Part shown: piece by piece, positions 10,581 to 21,900 of the stretch | How positions within the stretch are numbered: the stretch's first letter is position 1 | Layout: the number at the start of each line of letters is the position of its first letter | Assembly (NCBI GenBank): GCA_016748015.1 | Contig: JAAOMT010000468.1 | Span: 697,540 to 761,539, forward strand | DNA from: Geosiphon pyriformis | Lineage: Eukaryota > Glomeromycota > Glomeromycetes > Archaeosporales > Geosiphonaceae | Reading direction: 5' to 3' | DNA: 64,000 nucleotides | Notes under the pieces: generated by a model | Told to the model about the DNA's origin: nothing | Database searches by the model: none | The model's input: only the letters and a program-made list of their open reading frames with translations | Program-made: the position numbers and the translations under genes

Positions 10581-12210
10581 ATGAAAAAATTTCAAGTTAC
10601 ATTCTACAACCCCAACAATTACCCTATTGTCTTATTAAATAAATTAGAAATTAGAATCATACATAATAACATCTTCCAAGATAAAAACCCTCAAATTGTC
10701 TCTAATTTCATCAAAATTATAAGACATACTCTACTTCCAAATCCAAACATCATTCCTACTACTGAAAACTACCACCTTTTAGAAGAAAAACTCTCTCGAA
10801 TCAACATGGGTCCCTTAGAACTCCAAAAACAAAGACAATTGAAACAGCTAATAGCTGAATTTGCAGATATTTTTGCAAAGGACAACAATGACCTTAGAAA
10901 AACTAATGTTGTTCAACATCAGATTCACACAGGAGATGCTCCACCAAAAAGACAACAAGCTTATCGAGTGCCACCTGCCAGCCACCAATTTATCAAAGAA
11001 GAGATCCAAAGAATGCTTAATAACGGATTGATTCAACTATCAAAAAGTTTTTGGGTCTTACCAGTAATTTTAATTAAAAAGAAAAACGGAAAAATCAGAT
11101 TCTGTGTTGATTATAGACAACTAAATAGTGTTACAATTGAAGATGCCTACCCTTTTCCAAGAATTAATGACATGCTAAATGCTCTAGGAAAAGCCAAGTT
11201 CTTTTCAACTTTAGACTTGGAAAGTGGATACTGGCAAGTCAAAATGGACCCAAAAGATAGACCCAAAACAACATTCACCACTCAAGAAGGAAACTATAAG
11301 TTTAATGTTATGCCTTTTGGACTTTGCAATGCATCAGCAATATTCCAATAACTTATAGATGTTGTATATAAAAGATTCTTGTGGCAATCAGTAGTTGTCT
11401 ATCTTAATGACATTAATGTATACTCACCAAGCTTTGAAGCCTATCTTATCCACTTGCGAGAAGTTTTTCAACAATTATGAAAAGCAGAATTAAAGTTGAA
11501 CATTGAGAAATGTCACTTTAGAAAACAAGCCTAATCTTTCTTGAACACATTGTTAGCAAAAATAGAGTCAAACCAAATTCTGGAACAATTAGTGCTATTA
11601 AAAACTTTCAAACTTTTAAAAATACCACAGAACTACAAAGATTTGTAGGATTAGCCTCTTATTATCAAAAATTCATAAAAGGATTCTCAGAAATTGCCAA
11701 ACCACTTAATTATCTTACCAACAAAAATGTGCCATATCAATGGACTGAAGAACAACAAAAAGCTTTTGAAACTCTCAAAACAAAATTGACAACAGCCCCA
11801 ATTCTTGCTTACCCAGACTTCAACAAACAATTTCAACTAGCCACTGATGTTTCACACATAGCTTTTGGTGCTATCTTATCACAATTAGATGAAAATGGCC
11901 AAGAACAAGTCATTGCCTATGCCAGCAGAACACTCAAGCCAACAGAACTCAAATATGGCTCAACTGAATTAGAAGCTGCCGCAGTCATCTGGACTCTCAA
12001 ACACTTTCAACAATACCTGAAGAATGAAAAAAAATTTGACATCATAACTGACAATATTGGCCTCAAATGGCTCAACAAAAAAAAAACTGAACAAAGTACC
12101 AAACAGTCTTAATAGAATGACTTCTTAGCAGACTACAAATATATTGTACACCATAAACCAGGAAAACTATACACCAATGTTGATAGCCTTTTAAGAATGA
12201 AACAAGATTA
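10581..12210 (+). pseudogene. GypA-3 reverse transcriptase and RNase H (broken)
   Basis: The RT spans about 10780-11530 and has the Ty3 landmarks HQIHTGDAPP, KKKNGKIRFCVDYRQLN, FFSTLDLESGYWQV (first catalytic Asp) and MPFGLCNASAIFQ. The YLDD box reads Y-L-N-D, so one metal-binding Asp is Asn. RNase H follows at about 11720-12200 (PYQWTEEQQKAFETLK, LATDVSHIAFGAIL, YGSTELEAAAVIW, VHHKPGK). Stops interrupt the frame after 11349, at about 11478 and 11533, and at 12110-12115. It is a dead copy, with changes consistent with G-to-A and C-to-T. Confidence 0.9.
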
Positions 12211-12429
12211 ACATTAACAACAAAACTCACCACAATTTACCAATCTACCAACACAATAACCAAACAACAATAGATTCTAGAAATTACAACAATATTAAAA
12301 ACTATTTGAAGACTCTTACTATGCCAGAAAATTGGTCTCCAAGTAAAAAACATTGATTACAACACCAATCCAAACAATATTTTATACATTACAACAAAAT
12401 CTATTACAAAAATTACAGAAATCCAAACC

Positions 12430-13604
12430 AACCACTCAGATTAGTACAAGAAAATAAAAAATAAACAATCTTATACAACATACATACAGATCCTTCTTCG
12501 GCACACTTAGAAAGAGATGGAACAATACAAAGAATTCTTGAACATTATTTTTGGCCTCAAATGCAAAAAGATATTTGACAATATGTAGAATCTTGTGATA
12601 GTTGTTAAAAAAGAAAAGGAACTTGCCCCACAGAATCTTTAAATTCAATCAAAGTTGAACAACCTTTTGACAGAATTGGAATTGATTTAATTGGACCATT
12701 ACTTATCACAACTCAAGAAAATCATTATATTGTAGTTGCAGTAGATTATCTTACCAAATGGCCTGAAGCTAGAGCCATCCAAAGAACAAATGCAAAATTA
12801 GTAGCAAATTTTATCTATAAAGACATTATTTGTAGACATAAATATCCAATTGAACTCTTATCTAATCAAGAAACACATTTTGTGAACAACTTGATACAAG
12901 AAATTTGTGAACAATTCAATGTTAAAAGACCTTTATCATCACCTTATCATCCTCAAACAAATAGACTTGTAGAACATTTTAACAGAACATTGTGTGAATC
13001 TCTAGCCAAAGTCTCAACAAACTTTAAACAGGAATGGGATATCTTTATTCCATTAGTATTACTAGCATACAAAACACTAAAACAAGATACTATGAAACAC
13101 ACACTATTTGATTTAACTTATGGAAAAACAGCAATATTACCAATTAATTTCACAGTAAAAACATATCCTGTGTGACCAATTAATGAAGAGAACTTTCAAG
13201 AAACACTCCAAAGAAGGGCCTACACTTTTTTTAGTATACTGGAAGGAAAAAAAAGGATAGCAGCAACTCATATTAAACATTCCCAAACTCAACAAAAAGA
13301 AAGACATGACAACAAATTACCACCCATAACCAATGAATTTAAAGTTGGGAATAAAGTTTTCTTATACAGAACTAAGGCTGAAAAACAATGGAGTGGAAAA
13401 TTTAAAAACAAATGGGATGAACTATTTTATATTCACGAAATTCTAAGCAATGAATCATACAAGTTAAGACTTGATGACAAAGTACTAGTAAAAGTTGCAC
13501 ATGGAGATAGATTGAAACACTATCATTTCAGAAACAATTCTGAACCATTAATTCCACAAATTAATACACATTCCTCTTTAATTAACCCTGAAGATATTCT
13601 CTGA
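12430..13604 (+). pseudogene. GypA-3 integrase (broken)
   Basis: Would insert the cDNA into the genome. The HHCC zinc region is readable near 12480-12610 (HYFWPQMQKD, ESCDSC). The core has DRIGIDLIGPL (first Asp), ELLSNQETHFVN where the second catalytic Asp is Asn, and PYHPQTNRLVEHFNRTL with the Glu kept. The C-terminal part (about 13340-13530) has FKVGNKVFLYRT and LRLDDKVLVKVAHGDRLK, a GPY/F-like module; no chromodomain is seen. Stops occur at about 12580, 12608 and 13175. The frame ends at TGA 13602-13604. Confidence 0.86.
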
Positions 13605-13852
13605 AATTTAGAACCAATAGTTATAATAAAACAACAACCAAACTTGAATACTTAATTTAATATTTATAATAATCCTTTGAAAAATATAGACAAAATATAA
13701 ACAAAAATAGTAAATAATTACAAGAAACATTCAAACCCAAAAACAAATAAAAATCCTATACCCAAAAATAATTTTCTTTATTTTTTTCTTTATTAGTTAG
13801 TCATTTTATCATAATTATTCTCCGAAATATTCAACAAATATCCCAAAAATTA

Positions 13853-14464
13853 ATGTTAGCCTTGAAAACACTTCTTGACTTATCCATAATGCTTAATAAA
13901 AGTCAAATTAATTATATTCAGAAAGAAACCACAGCCCCAATAGTAAATAATTCTCAGAACTATTACCCCTATAAAAAAAAAACAAGAAGTTATTCTGGAA
14001 ATAGGTTACCAGAACTTTTGAAGCAAGCATTGAAAGAAAATCTTTTAATTGCCCCTATTGACATTTTACCAAATACTACATTGCAACAAAAACTTCTTCT
14101 ATTCCTCAATGAACAGAACAATGAATATACACCTATATATAGATATTTTCATATTAGAAAAACACTTTATGAACGAAAACTGGAACTTAAAGCAACCAAC
14201 ATTACTCTTGAGACTGTACAAAAACAAATTCACAATGAATTTAAGACAGCAGCTGGATTAACAAACACTTGCTACAAACTTAGAGCAGCTTTTAAACTCT
14301 ATAATTTGTTCAATACTTGCAAAAATGTCCTACAAAATTCAATACTGCAACCAATAAAAGTTCAATATATTGGCAAACTCACAGAACTGAAATTTCAACA
14401 ATTTTCAGACCAAATCACTTCAATTATTCTGGACCACTATCTTGACATTACAGATAGTACTTGA
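13853..14464 (+). CDS. GypA-3 third ORF, unknown function
   Basis: An uninterrupted 203-codon frame between integrase and the 3' LTR. It starts MLALKTLLDLSIML. The predicted protein is basic and helix-rich, with no signal peptide or clear membrane segment, so it does not look like an envelope protein. GypB-1 has a matching ORF at the same place (40778-41413) sharing the LIAP block, a long helical middle and a C-terminal FDKAQ motif. In GypA-3 FDKAQ lies just past the stop in another frame (14467-14487), which suggests a one-base slip near the end. I recognise no family. A role in packaging, regulation or localisation would be guesswork. Confidence 0.65.
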   Translation: MLALKTLLDLSIMLNKSQINYIQKETTAPIVNNSQNYYPYKKKTRSYSGNRLPELLKQALKENLLIAPIDILPNTTLQQKLLLFLNEQNNEYTPIYRYFHIRKTLYERKLELKATNITLETVQKQIHNEFKTAAGLTNTCYKLRAAFKLYNLFNTCKNVLQNSILQPIKVQYIGKLTELKFQQFSDQITSIILDHYLDITDST

Positions 14465-14481
14465 ACTTTGACAAAGCTCAG

Positions 14482-14498
14482 TCTTGAGAAGAAGATTA
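14482..14498 (+). other. Putative polypurine tract of GypA-3
   Basis: A purine-rich run (GAGAAGAAGA) lies directly before the 3' LTR, the expected primer site for plus-strand synthesis. It is shorter and less pure than the tract in GypB-1. Confidence 0.5.
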
Positions 14499-15481
14499 TG
14501 TTACCAGTGGAATTTTAACTATTAATTAGCATGAAATTATCTTCATAATTCTTATTATTAAGTAGCATATTATTATCATTTTGATTATCACTTATTAATT
14601 AGCCAAATTATCAAATATTATTACTCAATCAATAATTCGATTTGTACTATAGAAATTAAGATGATCAAATTACACAATACCCTGAACCATTTAATATAAT
14701 CAAAATTCGCCAAAATTAATGGGAAAATTGCCGAAATAATCAATAATTCGTAGAAATAACTTGTAGTTTGCTGAAATGTATCTTTAGTTTACCCAAATTG
14801 TAGAACAGAGAAAAGTACAAGTTCAAAGACTAGTACTACAACAAGTTGTATAAAAAAAGAGCTTTTCTTTTCAAAAAAATATATCCTTCCCATATCTTCT
14901 CATAATATCTTAACATAGTATCTCACTTTAGATATCTTAATTAAAAACAAATTATCTTTTACACATTTAAATAAAAATTAAATATTCAAAAACCAAATTC
15001 TTTGATTATTGCACTTGAAATTCTCTTAACACAACTAACGTTTTTGAAATTGATTAACTACCAATTTCAGTAATCTGTTAGTGACTCTAAGTCTGGATAG
15101 AAAACATTTCTCTTGATAAAATTCTATTTCTTTTATATTTCTTTTATATTTCTTTTATTTTTTTATCATAATCATTAGGGTAGCCTACAGACAAGATTCC
15201 TGTAGAAAAGTTGACTTTCACAGCAAAGTAATTACACATTTTTAGTAAGCTTCCAGATGAGCAATTACTAGGAAAGTGTTGATGTTTACTACAATGTAAC
15301 TACATAAAGTAACTAGCAAGGAATTGGCCATTCCACTTATAAGCCCAGCAGTTCAAATTATAGGAGATAATTTGAAGATAAATTCAGTTACTGGAGGTTC
15401 AACTACTTCCTAAGAATGTGAATTCACAGCAAATCAGCATTAACAACATTCAAAAAAAGAGACCAAAAACCTCCAGTAACA
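14499..15481 (+). repeat. 3' LTR of GypA-3
   Basis: 983 bp, TGTTACC to AGTAACA, collinear with the 5' LTR. It is followed by GCAT, the second copy of the target duplication, and then by LINE-1 coding sequence. A TATAAAA box starts at 14849. Confidence 0.93.
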
Positions 15482-18355
15482 GCATACAGCAACTTTAACA
15501 TTCTTTGTGGGAACAACTTTTCTGTTTTGAAGAGTACAATAACCCAATCCCCAATTTTTGCTATTGGTTCAGTGGTTGAAAATGTTTTGGAGAAGAACCA
15601 GAAGCTCTGTCTTGTCTTACAGGACATGCGGAAGGCATATGACTCAGTTGGATAGAAGCATCTCAAAAATAGTCTGGTCAGAATCAAAATGTATAGCAAG
15701 TTCATTCAATTTTTTGGTAATATTTATAGGGATCACATTAATTGGGTCATGACTGATTTTGGATTGATTAATAGATATTGTGTTTACAATGATTTAGACC
15801 AAGAGGAGGTTTTCTTGCCTCTTTTTTGGTACATATTTTATGATTCTCTTTTGTATGAAGTTAAACAACAAGAAAACATGTGTGAGTACAGATTGATTTC
15901 TTATTTTATTTCCAAAAATGGCCATGTTGAGTCTCAAGCTGGGCTCTCCTCTTTTTTTGCTGCTGGTGCTTTCATTGATGATACTATTTGGGTTGGTAAC
16001 AGTTGGACTGCTACTCAACACATTCTCAATATAGTAAGTGAATTTTATCATATCAATAATATTTTTATTAATACTGACAAAACTGTTGTCATTTCTGTCA
16101 ATTGCAACATGGCAAATTCTTCTCTGTCAATTAGTGGATCAACTATTTCTATTACTAAAAAGGGTGAATTACATTATTATTTGGACATATTTCTGTTCAC
16201 AGAGGGTTTTTCAAAGCCTAGCTTGGCTAAGACACATTCAGATGTTTGGTTTTTTGCCAATATGGTTTTGAGAAAAGCTATCTCAGACAAACAGTTCTCT
16301 TATTTGGTTTTAGTGGTTTTTTAACTTATCATTAATTATAAAACTCAGTTTAGTTTTATTCCTATTGGAGTGTGTAAAAAATAGGATGCTTTGATTTGAA
16401 AAAGTTTGAAGTCAAAATCTGGCTTACCATATGATTTTCTAAGCAATATAATTCATCATCTGTCTTTTTATAATTTGAAACCTTTCGAGCAGGTCCAGTC
16501 TGAGAGAAAGTTGGTGTCTTTTATAAATTTTGCAAATTCTGATGGAATTTTGGGTTATTTGTTTTCTCATAGGTCTCATGATTTGCAGATTTTGTGTTGG
16601 CACTCTTGTCATCTTTTGTGTTTTCCAGTTCATTTGAAAGTTGATCCTTTTGATAATTTTTTAATAGGCATAATTTGCATTTTTCTTGTATATAATTTGT
16701 CTCTGGATGGTTCTATGAACAATTTGTTTTATCTTCAGGGTGGTACACTTATGTTATTTGTTCTTGGTGAGTTTAAGTTTGTCAAGTTTTTCCCTTCCCT
16801 TCAGTATTATAGCATTGCTTTTGTGGAACAACTGCGTGACCACCATGGTGCTGTTTTTGATTGGAAGATCTTTAAACATTGGAAGAGATTGGACTCTTGT
16901 GGCCCTATTCCTAAATGGTTCTCAATCTTTACTGTATTCCTTGGTAGTGCTCTCTCTTTTTTTTCTGGTCTTTCTCCTCTGGGTGCTTTTAGGCTCTCAA
17001 GTATTCTCGGGTCTTGTAATTTTGATTCAATTTGCTGTCAGCTGTCTCGTGTTGGTAGTAGTGTTCTGTCTGTATATACAAATGGCTCCCTTAAGGGCTT
17101 AAGCTTAGCTAATCTGAAGGCTGATGCTGCAGTTTTTTTTGAGGACATTAACTTGGGTTTGGGTGTTAATGTTTCTGGTTTGGTGTCATCTACTATGGCA
17201 GAGTTATAGACAATTGCATTGGCTCTTGAGTGTGTTCTTCTTCATGGCTCAGTCAATTTGTTTATGGACAGTCAAGTGGTATTGGATGTGTGCAAATCAG
17301 AGTTGGGCTTAGTGTGTCCAGATTTTTGTAATCAGTATTGGGTGGAGCACTGCCACATTGTGGGTGTTATTTGTGATAAGAACTTGAAGGTCAGCTGGCA
17401 CAAAGTTAAGGGTCACTTGGGCATTTTGGGAAATAAGCATGCTAATTCACTTGCTGAGGATGCTTTTCTCTCTGGTTGGTGTCTTCCTTCTTGTTTTACC
17501 AATTATTATATTCTGGCTAATAGTGTAATGGTCTTTGGTAATTCTAGACATTTTGCTTATGATATTTTTCAGTTTATTTGTTGTGCATTTTAGAAGGTTG
17601 GTTTTGGTTCTAAAATTTTTGTGAACAGTTTGCATTCAAATGTTGATTGGTGCAGTTCATTTCTTGTTTGATATTCTGATTTGCATATAGATGCTGGTTT
17701 TACCAGCAAGTCTTCATCTGGTGCTCATACTTATTTTATGAAAGCTTTATACCATTGGCTACCTGTGGCTGTCTGAAAACGGCTGTACAGCAGACTTTAC
17801 TCTAGTGTGATTTGCTTATTTTGCAGGAATATTGAGGTGTCAGACCATGTTTTTTCCTGTGTGGCTGATGATTCTGCTCGTCACTGTTTGTTGAACACCC
17901 ATGCAGATGTTTGGAGAGTGCTTTCTGGTCTCTTTTGTTTGTCTTCTTGTGTAGTTCAGTTATTTTCCTCTTGTGTGTCCAATGTTAATGTGTTTACTGT
18001 TTTTTGCAAAAGTTTTGTATTTGATGATTGGATTTAAATAACAGTGTTTGTGTTTGGTAATCCCAAAATTGTGAGTTTAAAGATCATAAATTTTCTGCAT
18101 GCATTCTGCCTGGCTTTTAGGGATGAGGTTTGGTTGGTCTATGCAAAGCATTATGTTTTTATAAAGATAAATGGCTTGATTCCACCTAATGGTTCAGCTC
18201 CAGTTTTGGTTTCTGAGTTGTCTTTATTTCTTTTTGTGGGTGTAATTAGGTTGTTGGGTGTTGCTGAGGCATTTGATGTTTGTTTTGGGCTTCACAGGTC
18301 TTGTTTGTTTTTTTCAGGAATTAATAATCCAGTCTTAGTCTATATAAGTGCTTAG
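15482..18355 (+). pseudogene. LINE-1 ORF2, second part (RT, RNase H, zinc segment)
   Basis: Continuation of the frame broken at 5583. RT blocks are NNFSVLKSTITQ, LCLVLQDMRKAYDSV (first Asp) and AGAFIDDTIWVGN (catalytic Asp pair in an F-I-D-D box). RNase H begins near 17060 with SVYTNGSLKG, where the first Asp is Asn, followed by the Glu of TMAEL, MDSQVVLD and the KVKGHLGILGNKHAN block. A C-terminal CX2CX7HX3C segment (CLFCRNIEVSDHVFSC) is at about 17812-17860. Stops occur at about 15652, 17207, 17591, 17670, 17774 and 18035. The copy is dead. Confidence 0.85.
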
Positions 18356-18477
18356 TGTTGTTCTGATTGGTCCAAATGGCTGGTCACATGTAGAAAGTGC
18401 ATAATTCATGCCTAGTTTAAATCATTGTTGTTGATGTATTTCTCTAAGTAGTGTCTGGACTTCACTTGTAAATCGTT

Positions 18478-18488
18478 AAAAAAAAAAA
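18478..18488 (+). other. A-run at the LINE-1 3' end
   Basis: An A-run closes the shared LINE 3' tail (ACTTCACTTGTAAAT). It marks the 3' end of the element, where target-primed reverse transcription would have started. Confidence 0.6.
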
Positions 18489-18869
18489 TATATTATTAAC
18501 AAAATTATTTAAATTTACATTATAATTTTATTAGTTTCATATTTTTAACAATTTTAATTAGTTTATTTTTTGTTAATTTAAAAATTTAACAATTTTTTTA
18601 TTTTTATAATAATTAAAATAACATAATAATTAATATTAAAATATATTTTAAAATAATAAATATCTTTATTAAATATACTATTTAAAAGTTTTTTGCCAAC
18701 AAAAACATATTTAATAATTTACTTAAATTGTTTTAAATTAGTAAATAGTTTTTAGATTATTTAGCAAAATATTATAAATATTAAATTTATTAAATTTTAT
18801 ATTATTTTTATTGAAAATTTTTTTTGTTATTATAAAATACTTTTATTATTATTATTTTTTATTAAAAAT
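18489..18869. other. AT-rich spacer between two LINE 3' ends
   Basis: About 380 bp of nearly pure A/T with no ORF, tRNA or recognisable repeat unit. It separates the 3' end of LINE-1 (+) from the 3' end of LINE-2 (-), so the two elements are tail to tail. It may be old host DNA or a decayed element. Confidence 0.6.
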
Positions 18870-18963
18870 TTTACAAGTGCAGCCCAACCACTACCTAAAT
18901 ACATAGAATATACAGAATCTAAATTAAGCATGGTTCATGTTTTTTCTACACGTAACTAGTCAC

Positions 18964-21900
18964 TCAGGCCAACCAAGGCAGCACTACGCATTCAGAATTC
19001 CTGTTACAGAAAAACCACTCAAGAAACCAAAGTCCAATTTTGTAAGGCACAGGTGCAACCCGAAGCACATGTAAACACTCAACCTGAAACCAAAATCTTG
19101 GATTGACCCAGCAGACCACAAAAAAGACAGACCAAACACTGAAAAAAAAGAGGAGCTGTCTCATGGCAAAAGGTTATGCTTTTCATAATAAAATCTCAAC
19201 TTAGCCACTGGTATCCAAATGGCTGACCTGTGACTCTTAGCAAAACGATGAATAAAATTGACAACCAATGTACCCCCACCAAAACCAGCACCCAAACGGC
19301 TTACCATATCAGCCACCCAGCCTTTCAACACAAAACCTTTAGCCAGCACTGTGAATAGATTGATAAAAGACTCAGCCTTATACAATGAATTAGCAATCGC
19401 ATTTTTATCGGCAGAAATTCCCAGCGCCACATTCCACTCCATAGAAGCATCAGACAACAAAGTTTCTCAAACATTGACATCATAAGCACAGGAAAACACG
19501 TGATCAGAGTTCTCCACCAACTCACACCAAATGCAGGCAATACTTGGATATCTCAGATTGTATAATTTTTTCCTTTTGGCCACTGGTAAATGGTGGTAGA
19601 GCACCTTCATAAAATATGACCGAAGTGTCGCTGATGCATTACTGGTGTAGCCAGATTTGATCTTGCCATCAGGATGCCAAACACAAAAGATTTTGGCCTT
19701 ATCAAAATGGTTACAGAGACCTGCACTAACAAAGCTACCAACATATTTGGCTTTCCAACCAACAGAGTGAACAGCATTAAACAATTTTTTGGCAATGTAA
19801 TGAGCATTTCTGGAGACATGCCTGTTTTCAACCCTGAGAAAGCGATAAGGAACCACAAGAGGCAGAAAGAACTTAGAAGCAACAGCAGCATTAGCATAAA
19901 AATTGGCATGTTTGTTTTCAACAACACCAAAATGACTCTTGACTTTGTTCCAAGTAACTAACAAGTCTTTTCTAGAGATGACACAGCAAATATGTTGCTT
20001 TTTGATTCAGCATTTGTCATAAAAATCAAAACTAAACACACCACTGCCAGATTTGCACAAGTCCAGCAAAGCCTGGCTGTTAGTAAACAAATTAACAGAC
20101 CAAGAAGTGGGCACACACTCTAAAGCAAGTGCAATAGCTTGCAGCTCCACCAGAGTTAAGGACAACAACCCATCCACCTTAATCTCAATGTTAATGTTTG
20201 CATCTAGAAAGTAGGTGGCAGCACCACCACAAACACCTGACGAACCCAAACCTTTGACAGAACTGTCTGTATAGACAGTCACAGAACTCAAATCAGAATT
20301 CAGCAAATATTCATTAACGTAACCGAAGTCACAAGAAGAGTCAGCGAGAGCTGAACAATGAGACAACACCACATGATTTGACAAACCGTCTCCTTTGATA
20401 AATTCAACCAAAAAGACAAACCAGACAGGAACTGGGCCTCTAGGATCCAGCTTCTTCCACCTGCGAAAAGTGTTCTACTCAAAACATGCATCTTGGCAAT
20501 CCAAAAGCTGATGAACAAACACTATGCCATACCTCCTAAGAGATCTTGCCACACACAAATAAAACTCTAAACCGAGCACATCCAAAACTGCAATACTATT
20601 CTTGGCCCAAAAAACATCAGGCAGATTACCACCCAATGAGAAGTTGCACAACTTAAGAACACATGTCGCACCAGCCAAAAAACAATTTGTGAGATCAATC
20701 AGCAAATTGATTAGAACTCTTAGAGAGTGCTGGGGCATCCAGCTAGTGGCCTGCAATTCCATGGCCCTGTGCTCAAATAGTTTACCAAGGATTTTACTAG
20801 CATTCACGAATACAATCAAGCCAGCCAATATATTCTCAGCCTATATCTGTTCAAAAGTCTTTAAACCATATAATTCTGGATGATACAAAGCCTCATTTGG
20901 AAAATCCTTGGGTAGATTGGCCTTGAGCTTTAACTTCTTTCTCAATATTTTGTTCCACTTTTCACAAACACTCTTAGAGATACAACTAAACTGTAATCTG
21001 TAACTAATTATGGGCTGCAGAACAGCAGAGACCAAATACAAAAATTGCTTCTCAGTAATAGTCTTTCTTAATACTACATTTGAAAAGAACCTGATATCTG
21101 AATAAACTTTGGCCAAACTTGGCTTAGATAGGCCATCTATAGAAAAAAAAATCCCTAAGTATTAGTAAGACATACTCTTCTTGGCAATAGAAATCTTAGA
21201 GCCATTGATTGACAAAGAAATCTTCTTGGCCCCTTGATTAATAGGAATGGCAACTGTCTTGTCTGTGTTGATAACAATATCATTAATTAAAAAAAATTCA
21301 CTCGCAATGTTCAAAATGCATTGTGTGGCCACCAAACAATTCCCAACCCAAATAGTGTCATCCACAAAGGCACCAGCTGCAAAAAAGGAGGTTTTGCCAC
21401 CCTTAGGGTTAGCTTTACTTGTTCTGGTAAAAAATTTAGAATTCAATCTATAGCCACACAATTGTTCATGTCTTTTGACCTCACAAAGCAGAGAGTCATA
21501 AAAGATTCTTCACAACAATAGTAAAAAAACTTCCCCTTGATCTAACCCATCATGAACAGCATATTCATTAGTTAAACCAAAGTCTGTCATTACCCAATTG
21601 GTCTGATTATTGTGTATATATCCAAAAAGTTCAATAAAACAGGTGCACATTTTGATTCTAGTTAAATTATTCTGCAGATAGGGCCACCCAACTAAGTCAT
21701 AAGCTTTCCACATATCTTAAAGCACCAGCCACAGCTCTCTGTTCTTCTCAAGTATATCTTCAATGATAGAACCAATAGTAAAGATAAGAGTTTGAATAGA
21801 TGTACCCTTTAAAACTGAAAAATTGTCCTCATGAAAGACATCAGAAACACTACAAGCCAGAGATATTCTGTCAGACAAAACCTTAAACAGTATCTTTCTG

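Larger units (their letters stand above)
5584..15481 (+). mobile_element. GypA-3, complete Ty3/gypsy retrotransposon
   Basis: A 9,898-bp element with two 983-bp LTRs, flanked by the direct repeat GCAT (5580-5583 and 15482-15485). The internal order is primer site, gag, protease, cysteine-rich domain, dUTPase, reverse transcriptase, RNase H, integrase and a third ORF. Protease before RT and integrase after RNase H identify the Ty3/gypsy order. The coding regions hold many stops and changed catalytic residues, so this copy cannot move by itself. Removing the element and one GCAT rejoins the LINE-1 reading frame in phase. Confidence 0.93.
4737..18488 (+). mobile_element. LINE-1, non-LTR retrotransposon interrupted by GypA-3
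   Basis: A non-LTR element whose ORF2 begins here in the middle of the endonuclease domain, because GypA-2 inserted on the left. It is split again by GypA-3 at 5584-15481. The order is endonuclease C-terminus, reverse transcriptase, RNase H, and a C-terminal zinc-binding segment, as in I/Tad-like LINEs. The 3' end has the family tail TTCACTTGTAAAT and an A-run at 18478-18488. It is the host of two insertions of one gypsy family in opposite orientation, 847 bp apart. Confidence 0.85.

Noticed and set aside
12400-13530. A chromodomain at the GypA-3 integrase C-terminus
   Set aside because: Only a GPY/F-like module is readable; the aromatic cage residues of a chromodomain are not seen.
13853-14464. 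An envelope gene in GypA-3
   Set aside because: The place fits, but no signal peptide, membrane anchor or cleavage motif is visible, so only an unknown third ORF can be supported.
16740-17312. Hydrophobic plus-strand frames overlapping LINE-1 ORF2
   Set aside because: They are shifted frames of the RT-RNase H region, whose real frame shows the LINE motifs.
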